5,798 nt of DNA, taken from the NCBI GenBank assembly GCA_001790315.1, contig MGCE01000092.1, positions 1 to 5,798 on the forward strand, in the 5' to 3' direction. This document shows positions 1 to 5,678 of this stretch, piece by piece. Below the pieces are notes generated by a model. That model searched no databases. It was given only the letters and a program-made list of their open reading frames with translations, and had not been told where the DNA came from. Made by a program: the position numbers and the translations under genes. This DNA is from Candidatus Rokubacteria bacterium RIFCSPLOWO2_02_FULL_72_37. GTDB taxonomy: Bacteria > Methylomirabilota > Methylomirabilia > Rokubacteriales > CSP1-6. Every line of letters starts with the position of its first letter. Within the stretch, counting starts at the first letter, position 1.

Positions 1-10
1 CCTCGAGCCC

Positions 11-40
11 GTAGGCGCCGGCCGCGGCGCGCGCGCCTAC
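11..40 (-). repeat. Inverted repeat overlapping the stop codon of the KAS III gene
   Basis: Perfect 8-bp arms GTAGGCGC (11-18) and GCGCCTAC (33-40) flank a 14-base, all-G/C loop. The TAG stop of the ketoacyl synthase gene (39-37) lies inside the arm that is transcribed first. The position at the end of a gene suggests a transcript-end hairpin. No T-run follows on the minus strand before the window edge, so it is not a standard intrinsic terminator. In DNA this GC-rich a chance hairpin is possible. Confidence 0.3.
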
Positions 41-1119
41 CAGCGCAGGAGCGTCGCGCCCCAGGAGAAGCCGGTGCCGAACGAGGCGAGCAGCACCAGG
101 TCGCCGTCGCGCACGCGCCCGGCGTCGACGGCCTCGTGGAGCGCGATCGGCACGGAGGCGGCAGCGGTGTTGCCGTAGCGCTCGACGTCGACGAAGAGCC
201 GCCCGGGCGCGATGCCGAGCCCCTCGCCGACCGCCTCGAGGATCCTGAGATTGGCCTGGTGGAAGATGAAGTGATCCACGTCCCCGACGGCGAGGCCGTT
301 GGCGCGAAGGCACTCGCGCACGACCTCCCGGAACCGGCGTACCGCGTTGACGAACACCTGCCGGCCGTTCATGCGCGGCCGCGTGCGGTCGTCGTCGATC
401 TTGCGCTTGGACACCGGCGGATACGTCGACGTCCCCCAGAGCTCGCCCGAGAGGCCCTCGAGCACGGTGCCGTCGGTGTGCAGGTGGCTGGAGATCACCC
501 CGCGGTCGCCGGGCTCGGCCCGCAGCACGACGGCGCCGGCGCCGTCGGCGAACAGCACCGCCATGTCCCGCCCGCGGTCCGTGTAGTCGAACATCGTCGA
601 GAGCAGCTCGGCGCCGATCACGAGGACCTGCCGGTACATGCCCCCGCGCATCATCTGGTCGGCGATCGCGAGACCGTAGACGAACCCCGCGCACCCCTGC
701 TGGAGGCTGATCGCCGGCGTGGAGGTGAGCCCGAGCCGTCCCTGCACGACACAGCCCGCGTGCGGGTAGGCGTAGTCGCTGACGGTGGACGAGGTCACGA
801 TGCAATCCACGTCGCGTGCCGAGATCCCCGCGGCCTTGAGCGCGGCCTCGGCGGCCTCGACCGCCAGGTCGCTGACCGTCAGCGTCGAGTCGAGCGGCCC
901 CTCGAGCCCCCGGTCGAACACCGACCTCATGAACGCGGCCTTGTCGGGCGCCGCCGCCAGGACCTGGAGCATCCGGTAGGTGTCCGGCGAGACCCGGCGC
1001 TCCCGGATGCCGGTCCGCTGCACGATCCACTCGTCGCTCGTGCTCATGCACCGCGAGAGCAGATGGTTGTCCACGACGCACGAGGGCACCGCCATCCCCG
1101 TGCCGACGACGCGGTTCAT
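37..1119 (-). CDS. 3-oxoacyl-ACP synthase III-like (FabH/KAS III family) condensing enzyme with an insertion
   Basis: A 360-residue thiolase-fold condensing enzyme. FabH-type enzymes join an acyl-CoA to malonyl-ACP; relatives transfer acyl groups or make secondary metabolites. The catalytic triad is complete: Cys143 in QQGCAGFVYGL, His287 in FHQANLRI and Asn317 in YGNTAAAS. Also seen are the N-terminal WIVQRTGIRERR segment (31-42), LFADGAGAVVL (189-199) and the C-terminal FGTGFSWGA glycine loop. It is longer than the usual ~317-330 residues. About 32 extra residues (roughly 45-78) follow the TGIRERR motif, and about 10 more lie near 225-252, in the part that covers the substrate pocket in FabH. 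The ATG shares one base with the TGA of the upstream crotonase gene (TGATG), so translation is probably coupled. It is the last gene of the minus-strand cluster within the window. The family call is firm. The housekeeping FabH role is doubtful, because the neighbours are catabolic-looking and no fatty-acid synthesis genes (fabD, fabG, acpP, plsX) are present. Confidence 0.9.
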   Translation of the reverse strand: MNRVVGTGMAVPSCVVDNHLLSRCMSTSDEWIVQRTGIRERRVSPDTYRMLQVLAAAPDKAAFMRSVFDRGLEGPLDSTLTVSDLAVEAAEAALKAAGISARDVDCIVTSSTVSDYAYPHAGCVVQGRLGLTSTPAISLQQGCAGFVYGLAIADQMMRGGMYRQVLVIGAELLSTMFDYTDRGRDMAVLFADGAGAVVLRAEPGDRGVISSHLHTDGTVLEGLSGELWGTSTYPPVSKRKIDDDRTRPRMNGRQVFVNAVRRFREVVRECLRANGLAVGDVDHFIFHQANLRILEAVGEGLGIAPGRLFVDVERYGNTAAASVPIALHEAVDAGRVRDGDLVLLASFGTGFSWGATLLRW

Positions 1120-1901
1120 CAGCGTCCGGTGAATTGCGGCGGCCGTTTTTCGAAGAACGCCGCCACGCCCTCGGCGTGGTCCGTCGAGGCGATCGCGAGC
1201 GCCTGCGAGTAGGCCTCGAGGTCGAGGGCGCCGGCGAGGTCGGAGGCCGCCGCGCGGTTCAGCATGTGCTTGTCCAGGCGGAGCGCCAGCGGCGGGTTGG
1301 CCGCGATCCGCTCGGCGAGCGCGCGTGTGGTCGCCTCCAGCTCGGCCGCGGGCACGACGCGGGTGACGAACCCGATGCGGGCGGCCTCGCCCGCGTCGAT
1401 GATCTCGCCCGTGAAGGCGAGCTCCTTGGCACGGGCCATCCCGACGGCGCGCGGAAGGAGCCAGGTGCCACCACCATCCACGACGAGCCCGATCTTGCAG
1501 AACAGCTCGCCGAACTTCGCGCGGTCCGCGGCGACGACGATGTCGCAGCAGAGCGCGAGGTTCGAGCCCGCGCCGACCGCATAACCGTCGACCATCGCGA
1601 TCGTCGGGCGCGGGAAGTCCACGAGCCGCAGCACCATCCGGTTCAGCAGCTCGACGCGGGCGCGTCCTTCGACGGCGGTGTGCCGCGCGCGCATGGTCTT
1701 CACGTCGCCGCCGGAGCAGAAGTGACCGCCGGCTCCCGTCAGGATCACCACCCGGACCGCCGGATCCGCCTCGATCTCGTCCAGGGCGCCGAGCATCTCG
1801 CGGCGCATCGTCAGATCGAGGGCGTTTCGCGCCTCGGGGCGGTTCAGGGTGATCGTGGCGACCGCATCGCCACGATCGACGAGCAGAGTCTGATATCCCA
1901 C
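1119..1901 (-). CDS. Enoyl-CoA hydratase/isomerase (crotonase) family protein, PaaG-like
   Basis: A 260-residue crotonase-fold enzyme acting on CoA thioesters in the cytoplasm. The oxyanion-hole segments are present: FCSGGDVK (61-68) and GYAVGAGSNLALCCDI (106-121). The C-terminal part (TDHAEGVAAFFEKRPPQF) is typical of the family. By comparison with recalled rat mitochondrial hydratase, the two catalytic glutamates are replaced by Asn114 and Phe134. In contrast, KIGLVVDGGGTWLLPRAVG (136-154) closely resembles the PaaG epoxyphenylacetyl-CoA isomerase pattern, and Asp142 sits at the base position of PaaG and of delta3-delta2 enoyl-CoA isomerases. Isomerase-type chemistry is therefore more likely than hydration. 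The GTG start at 1901 is chosen because AAGGAGG lies 5 nt upstream and the crotonase homology begins right after it. The frame stays open upstream to 2375, but that part is antisense-free overlap with the cysteine hydrolase gene in another frame and has no family similarity. The stop overlaps the next gene's ATG by one base. Confidence 0.92.
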   Translation of the reverse strand: MGYQTLLVDRGDAVATITLNRPEARNALDLTMRREMLGALDEIEADPAVRVVILTGAGGHFCSGGDVKTMRARHTAVEGRARVELLNRMVLRLVDFPRPTIAMVDGYAVGAGSNLALCCDIVVAADRAKFGELFCKIGLVVDGGGTWLLPRAVGMARAKELAFTGEIIDAGEAARIGFVTRVVPAAELEATTRALAERIAANPPLALRLDKHMLNRAAASDLAGALDLEAYSQALAIASTDHAEGVAAFFEKRPPQFTGR

Positions 1902-1906
1902 GGAAC

Positions 1907-1913
1907 CCTCCTT
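1907..1913 (-). promoter_or_regulatory. Strong ribosome binding site fixing the crotonase GTG start
   Basis: On the minus strand AAGGAGG is followed by 5 nt (GTTCC) and then GTG at 1901-1899. It is the best Shine-Dalgarno match in the window. It lies in the 32-nt gap after the cysteine hydrolase stop, so the crotonase can initiate independently rather than only by read-through coupling. Confidence 0.8.
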
Positions 1914-1933
1914 CCGGCCCGATCGGCCGCCGG

Positions 1934-2485
1934 CTACTGCCGGTCGATGACGGCGGCGAGCGGCTTCACGTCCGCGAGAAAGCCGCTCAGGCTGCCCAGG
2001 TGCGTGCGGTGAACCTGCTCGGCGGAGATCGTCTCGCCGTCGGGCGCGGTCACGGCCATCGCCGCGGTGGCATCCGACAGGACGGTGACCTGGAGCCCGC
2101 GGTGGGCCGCCTGGCGCGCCGTCGTATCCACGCACATCTGGGTCATGAACCCGGCCAGGATCACACGGTCGACCCCCGACGCGCGCAGCAGCTCCTCGAG
2201 GCGGGTTCCGGTGAACGAGCCCGGCAGGTGCTTCTGGACGACCGGCTCGCCCGGCGCCGGACGGGCGTCCGGGTGGATCTCGAGCGCCGGGCTGCCGGGC
2301 GCGAAGATCGTCGCGCCGGGCCGCCGGCTCTCGTGCACGACGTGGATCACGGGGAGCCGCGCGCCGCGCGCCCACGCGAGCGCATCCGCGATCCGCCGGA
2401 CGGCGGCCGGGCCGCCGGGCAGCACGACGTTGCCGACCGGTGCGAAGTACTCTTGCTGCGCGTCGATCACGATCAGCGCGAGCAT
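1934..2485 (-). CDS. Isochorismatase-family cysteine hydrolase
   Basis: A 183-residue cytoplasmic hydrolase with the isochorismatase/nicotinamidase fold. The catalytic triad of the cysteine-hydrolase branch is visible: Asp8 in ALIVIDAQQEYF, Lys85 in VVQKHLPGSF and Cys118 in AGFMTQMCVDTTAR. The residue pair before the catalytic segment (GFMTQ) fits the conserved cis-peptide loop. The presence of Cys rules out a true isochorismatase, which lacks that nucleophile. Known members hydrolyse amides or related C-N bonds (nicotinamide, N-carbamoylsarcosine, ureidoacrylate, biuret), but the sequence does not identify the substrate. Length is normal. The ATG lies 10 nt after the MFS stop codon with only a weak GGG-rich ribosome site, consistent with an internal operon position. 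Membership of a transporter/CoA-enzyme cluster suggests it releases ammonia or a carboxylate from an imported or downstream compound; this is inference. Confidence 0.9.
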   Translation of the reverse strand: MLALIVIDAQQEYFAPVGNVVLPGGPAAVRRIADALAWARGARLPVIHVVHESRRPGATIFAPGSPALEIHPDARPAPGEPVVQKHLPGSFTGTRLEELLRASGVDRVILAGFMTQMCVDTTARQAAHRGLQVTVLSDATAAMAVTAPDGETISAEQVHRTHLGSLSGFLADVKPLAAVIDRQ

Positions 2486-2495
2486 CGCCCGGCGC

Positions 2496-3752
2496 CTATC
2501 CGCCCCCGGCCACCGGCGAGAACCGTCGCACGATCCTGGGCCGCTCGTCGATGGTCAGGCTCACGACGCACGCGGCGAGCAGGAACACGGCCGCGACGCT
2601 GAAGGCCGCGCCGTAGCCCCCCGAGGTCTCGAAGAGGAAGCCACCGAGCCACGAGCCCAGCGCCGCGCCCACCTGGTGCACGAAGAAGATCGTGCCGAAG
2701 ACCGAGCCGACGGAGAAGCGGCCGAAGATCTCCGCGGCCAGCGCGGACGACATCGCGAGGCTGCCCGCCATCGTCGCGCCGCCGAGCACGGCGATCGCGA
2801 GCAGCGCGAGCGGATTCTCGCGGACGAGGAAGAGCCCCGCGAACAGCAGGCCGCGCCCGCCGTAGAGCCACGCGAGGATCGGTCGCCGGCCGAAGCGGTC
2901 GGCGAAGACCCCGACGAGGATCGAGAAGCCGACGCTCGAGCCGCCCAGGAGGCCGAGCGCCCACGAGGCGACCATCGGAGGGTAGCCATGGTCGGTCAGC
3001 ATCGGCACCCCGTGCGCCGAGATGAGACTCATCGAGAAGCCGCACGTGAACAACCCCCCCGCGAGCTGCCAGAACGAGAGCGTCTGCACGGCGACCGCGA
3101 CGTCCGTGCGCTCGCCGAGGGCGCTCGTTCCCGCGGCCGCCCGAGGCTCGCCGTCCGGGTGGAGTCCCATCGACTCCGGCGACTCGCGGACGACCCAGAG
3201 CACGAGCGGCAGCACCAGGACCAGCACGCCGAGGCCGAACACGGCGTAAGTGGCGCGCCAGCCGATCGTGAGGATGAGCCACATCGCGACGGGCACGAGC
3301 AGGCTCATCCCGGCCATCGAGGCGCCGCCGAGGGTGGAGAGCGCGGTGGCCCGGCGCCGCGTGAACCAGCGCGAGATCACCGCCGAGCCGACGACATGAC
3401 CCGTCGCGGCCAGGCCCGCCGCGGCCAGGACGCCGTAGACCAGGTAGAGCTGCCAGAGGTTCGTCACGAGCCCCGTGCCCGCGATCGACAGGCCCAGCAC
3501 GAGCGTGCCGACCCCGAGGATCGAGCGCGAGCCGAAGCGATCGATCAGGCGCCCCACGAACGGCTGGAAAGCGCCGTAGAGGAACAGGCTCAGCGAGATC
3601 ACCAGCGAGAAGCTCGCGCGGTCGAGCCCGAGGTCGGCGACGATGGGCTTCAGGAACGGGCCGACGGCGAAGCGGATGCCCGTGGAGAGGAACACCATCA
3701 CCATGAACGACAGCGTCACCCACCAGCCGTAGAAGATCGGTCGCGTGCGCAT
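2496..3752 (-). CDS. MFS transporter, monocarboxylate-porter-like
   Basis: A 418-residue inner-membrane carrier with about 12 predicted helices in two halves (roughly 11-188 and 226-401) joined by a polar loop (190-225). The major-facilitator motif A occurs in both halves: GRLIDRFGSR (67-76) and GVFADRFGRR (281-290). The N-terminal FYGWW, a first helix ending in a G-rich stretch and the post-helix-6 ESPESMGLHPDG segment are typical of the monocarboxylate porter (MCT, TC 2.A.1.13) and oxalate:formate-like branch, which moves small carboxylates. The exact substrate is unknown. The ATG at 3752 is preferred because the family-like sequence starts there and a good -10 element (3771-3766) lies just upstream. 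The frame also allows a GTG at 3782, adding ten residues, but that codon would lie upstream of the promoter's -10. It is first in the minus-strand cluster, 10 nt before the cysteine hydrolase, so it probably imports or exports the cluster's substrate. Confidence 0.92.
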   Translation of the reverse strand: MRTRPIFYGWWVTLSFMVMVFLSTGIRFAVGPFLKPIVADLGLDRASFSLVISLSLFLYGAFQPFVGRLIDRFGSRSILGVGTLVLGLSIAGTGLVTNLWQLYLVYGVLAAAGLAATGHVVGSAVISRWFTRRRATALSTLGGASMAGMSLLVPVAMWLILTIGWRATYAVFGLGVLVLVLPLVLWVVRESPESMGLHPDGEPRAAAGTSALGERTDVAVAVQTLSFWQLAGGLFTCGFSMSLISAHGVPMLTDHGYPPMVASWALGLLGGSSVGFSILVGVFADRFGRRPILAWLYGGRGLLFAGLFLVRENPLALLAIAVLGGATMAGSLAMSSALAAEIFGRFSVGSVFGTIFFVHQVGAALGSWLGGFLFETSGGYGAAFSVAAVFLLAACVVSLTIDERPRIVRRFSPVAGGG

Positions 3753-3765
3753 CGGGTCCGCTGCC

Positions 3766-3794
3766 ACTATAGCCGACGGCACACCCTGTTACAA
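3766..3794 (-). promoter_or_regulatory. Predicted sigma70-type promoter for the minus-strand cluster
   Basis: Reading leftward, TTGTAA (3794-3789, four of six matches to the -35 consensus) is separated by exactly 17 bp from TATAGT (3771-3766, five of six matches to the -10 consensus). Transcription would start near 3759, giving only about 7 nt of leader before the MFS ATG at 3752, with a minimal GGA as ribosome site. AT-rich hexamers stand out sharply in this GC-rich sequence. The -35 box overlaps the oppositely directed -10 at 3790-3795. Confidence 0.55.
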
Positions 3795-3795
3795 T
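3787..3795 (+). promoter_or_regulatory. Predicted extended -10 promoter for btpA-like gene, leaderless start
   Basis: TGT-TACAAT (TG at 3787-3788, hexamer 3790-3795, five of six to consensus) forms an extended -10 element. No -35 match is seen 16-18 bp upstream, as is common for this promoter type. Start of transcription is expected at 3802-3803, the first base of the GTG codon or one before it. No Shine-Dalgarno sequence precedes that GTG. Together these suggest a leaderless mRNA. Confidence 0.5.
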
Positions 3796-3802
3796 CGGCG
3801 CC

Positions 3803-4585
3803 GTGAAGCTCGCGCGTACCCTGATCGGCATGGTGCACCTGGTACCGCTGCCCGGCAGCCCGCGCTGGAACGGCTCGATGGCGCGCGTGACCGCCGCGGC
3901 GCTCGCCGACGCGCGGGCACTCGTCGAGGGCGGCGTGGACGCCCTGCTCGTCGAGAACTTCGGCGACGCCCCGTTCACCGCGGGTCGCGTCGAGCCGGCC
4001 ACGGTCGCGGCGATGGCGACCCTGGCGGCCGAGCTGCGCCGCGCGTTCCCCCAGGTGCCGCTGGGCATCAACGTGCTGAAGAACGACGCACGCGCCGCGC
4101 TCGCCGTCGCGGCGGCGGTCGGGGCGAGCTTCATCCGGGTCAACGTCCACGCCGGCGCCGTCGTCAGCGACCAGGGCGTGATCCAGAGCGACGCCTACAA
4201 CACGCTCCGGGATCGCCGGCTGCTCGCCGCCGACGTCCTGATCTTCGCGGACGCGGGCGGCAAGCACGCCGTGCCGCTCGCGCCGGTCGAGCTCGAGCAG
4301 ACCGCCCGCGACCTCGTCCACCGCGAGCTCGCCGACGCGCTCGTGGTCTCGGGCCCGGCGACGGGCGAGGCGACGCCGCTCGCGGACCTCGAGCGCGTTC
4401 GCCGCGCCGTCCCGGGCGTGCCTGTCCTCGTGGGCAGCGGCGTGACGCCGGAGACGGCCGCGGCGCTCCTCTCCCGCGCCGACGGTCTGATCGTCGGGAC
4501 GTACGTCAAGCAGGACGGCGACGTGCGGAAGCCCGTGGACCCCGCGCGCGTGGAGAAGCTCGTTGCGGCGGCTCGCCGCCGGTAG
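3803..4585 (+). CDS. BtpA/SgcQ family TIM-barrel protein
   Basis: A 260-residue cytoplasmic protein matching the BtpA family along its whole length. Signature segments in order are IGMVHLVPLPGSPRW (8-22), ENFGDAPF (51-58), GINVLKND (88-95), FIRVNVHAGAVVSDQG (110-125), KHAVPL (154-159), VSGPATGEATPL (182-193) and a C-terminal LVGSGVTPETAAALL followed by GTYVKQDG. The last resembles a phosphate-binding end of a (beta/alpha)8 barrel. BtpA was named for a role in photosystem I accumulation in cyanobacteria. In non-photosynthetic bacteria, homologues such as SgcQ sit in sugar-utilisation loci, and the reaction is not established. GTG at 3803 is chosen because the conserved IGMVHL block follows within seven residues; the next start, ATG at 3830, would cut into that block. 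No ribosome site precedes it (see the leaderless promoter). It is translationally linked to the downstream GH3 gene by a 23-nt overlap. Confidence 0.92.
   Translation: MKLARTLIGMVHLVPLPGSPRWNGSMARVTAAALADARALVEGGVDALLVENFGDAPFTAGRVEPATVAAMATLAAELRRAFPQVPLGINVLKNDARAALAVAAAVGASFIRVNVHAGAVVSDQGVIQSDAYNTLRDRRLLAADVLIFADAGGKHAVPLAPVELEQTARDLVHRELADALVVSGPATGEATPLADLERVRRAVPGVPVLVGSGVTPETAAALLSRADGLIVGTYVKQDGDVRKPVDPARVEKLVAAARRR
4552..4558 (+). promoter_or_regulatory. Ribosome binding site for the TTG-initiated GH3 gene
   Basis: GGAGAAG, inside the end of the BtpA coding sequence, places GGAG 7 nt before TTG at 4563. It supports this rare start codon, which is also needed to include the complete lipoprotein signal sequence. 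Confidence 0.65.
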
Positions 4586-5678
4586 CCTGCTCGTCCTGGC
4601 GCTCGCGGCCGGCTGTCGCACCGGCGTGGATCCGGCCCGCCTGGCGATGCTCGAGCCGGAGCTGGGCCAGCTCCTCCTCGCCGGGTTCCACGGCACCGAG
4701 TTCGACGCGAGCGTGGACCGGCTGCTGTGCGAGACGCGCGTCGGCGGCGTCGTGCTCTTCGCGCGGAACATCGTGGACGCCGCACAGCTCCGGCGTCTCA
4801 CCCGCGCGATGCGCGAGCGTGCGGCGGCGTGCACGGGCCGCCGGCTGCTCGTCGCGGTGGACGCCGAGGGCGGGCGGGTGATGCGGCTGGCGCCGGACGC
4901 CGGCTGGACCGCGACCCTCTCGGCGCAGGAGCTCGGCGACACCAACGACTTCACCCTCACCGAGCTCGAGGCGCGCCGCATCGCCCGCCACCTGCGCGAG
5001 GCCGGCATCAACTGGAACCTGGCGCCCGTCGTGGACGTCGGCTACAACCCCGCCAACCCCGTGATCGTCGGGACGGCGCGCGCCTTCAGCGCGAACCCCT
5101 GGCTCGTCGCCCAGCACGCGCGCGCGTTCGTGCGCGGCATGCACGCCGAGGGCATCCTGACCGCGCTCAAGCACTTCCCGGGGCACGGCTCGAGCTACGG
5201 CGACTCGCACGAGGGATTCGTGGACGTCACCGAGACGGCCAGCGCCGATGTGGAGCTCACGCCGTACCGCATCCTGATCGCCGAGCGGCTCGCCGACGCC
5301 GTGATGACGGCCCACGTCTGGAACCGCCGGCTCGACCCGGAGCGGCCGGCCACGCTCTCGCGGCCGACGATCGCGGGGCTGCTCCGGCGCGAGCTCGGGT
5401 TCGACGGGCTCGTGGTGAGCGACGATCTCCGCATGCGCGCGATCGAGGAGCGCTACGGGCTCGGGGACGCCGCGGTGCTCGCGCTCGCCGCCGGCGTGGA
5501 CCTGCTGCTGATCGCCGACGACCGGATGCCCGACCACCGCACCGCGCCCGAGGTCGCGCGGGCGGCCCTCCGGCACGCGCTCCGACGCGGCCGGCTCGAC
5601 CCCGGGCGCGTCGCGAGCGCTCTCGGGCGCGTGGCCGCCCTGCGCGCGCGGCTCGACGACAATTCCGCCAGGAAGTGA
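4563..5678 (+). CDS. GH3 glycosidase lipoprotein, NagZ-like (beta-N-acetylhexosaminidase type)
   Basis: A 371-residue single-domain glycoside hydrolase family 3 enzyme. The N-terminus has two Arg, a hydrophobic stretch (4-16) and a lipobox ending LAAGC with Cys18, so it is probably a membrane-anchored lipoprotein outside the cytoplasm. Barrel landmarks are GGVVLFARNI (61-70), VDAEGGRVMRL (99-109), INWNLAPVVDV (149-159), KHFPGHG (203-209), the Asp214-Ser-His216 dyad that acts as acid/base in NagZ, MTAHVWN (248-254), PATLS and SDDL (286-289) with Asp287 the likely nucleophile. NagZ releases N-acetylglucosamine from muropeptides or chitooligosaccharides. Differences are GSSYGDSH where GDTxxDSH is usual, and Ala101 where VDQEGG is usual, so substrate preference is uncertain. 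The TTG start is supported by a GGAG 7 nt upstream and by the intact signal sequence. It overlaps the BtpA gene by 23 nt, implying co-expression. There is no C-terminal extra domain. Confidence 0.9.
   Translation: MRRLAAGSLLVLALAAGCRTGVDPARLAMLEPELGQLLLAGFHGTEFDASVDRLLCETRVGGVVLFARNIVDAAQLRRLTRAMRERAAACTGRRLLVAVDAEGGRVMRLAPDAGWTATLSAQELGDTNDFTLTELEARRIARHLREAGINWNLAPVVDVGYNPANPVIVGTARAFSANPWLVAQHARAFVRGMHAEGILTALKHFPGHGSSYGDSHEGFVDVTETASADVELTPYRILIAERLADAVMTAHVWNRRLDPERPATLSRPTIAGLLRRELGFDGLVVSDDLRMRAIEERYGLGDAAVLALAAGVDLLLIADDRMPDHRTAPEVARAALRHALRRGRLDPGRVASALGRVAALRARLDDNSARK

Noticed and set aside
136..1212. Plus-strand open frame of 358 codons antisense to the KAS III gene
   Set aside because: The KAS III frame has all catalytic motifs; this antisense product is Arg/His/Asp-rich noise.
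1915..1929. Small hairpin CGGCC-5 nt-GGCCG between the cysteine hydrolase stop and the crotonase ribosome site
   Set aside because: Only five base pairs and no T-run; too short to separate from chance here.
1902..2375. Upstream extension of the crotonase frame, giving a 418-residue protein
   Set aside because: It overlaps the cysteine hydrolase gene, has no crotonase or other family similarity, and a strong ribosome site sits just before GTG at 1901.
3753..3782. GTG at 3782 as an MFS start adding ten residues
   Set aside because: It would lie upstream of the predicted -10, has no good ribosome site, and the extra residues do not look like the family N-terminus.
2067..3806. Plus-strand open frame of 579 codons antisense to the MFS and cysteine hydrolase genes
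   Set aside because: The product is Arg/Glu/Ala/His-rich low complexity with no domain, while the opposite strand encodes clear family proteins. It is a shadow of extreme third-position GC.
2473..4143. Minus-strand open frame of 556 codons spanning the divergent intergenic region
   Set aside because: Overlaps the real BtpA gene antisense and the MFS gene out of frame; Arg/Ala/Gly/Pro-rich with no recognisable motif.
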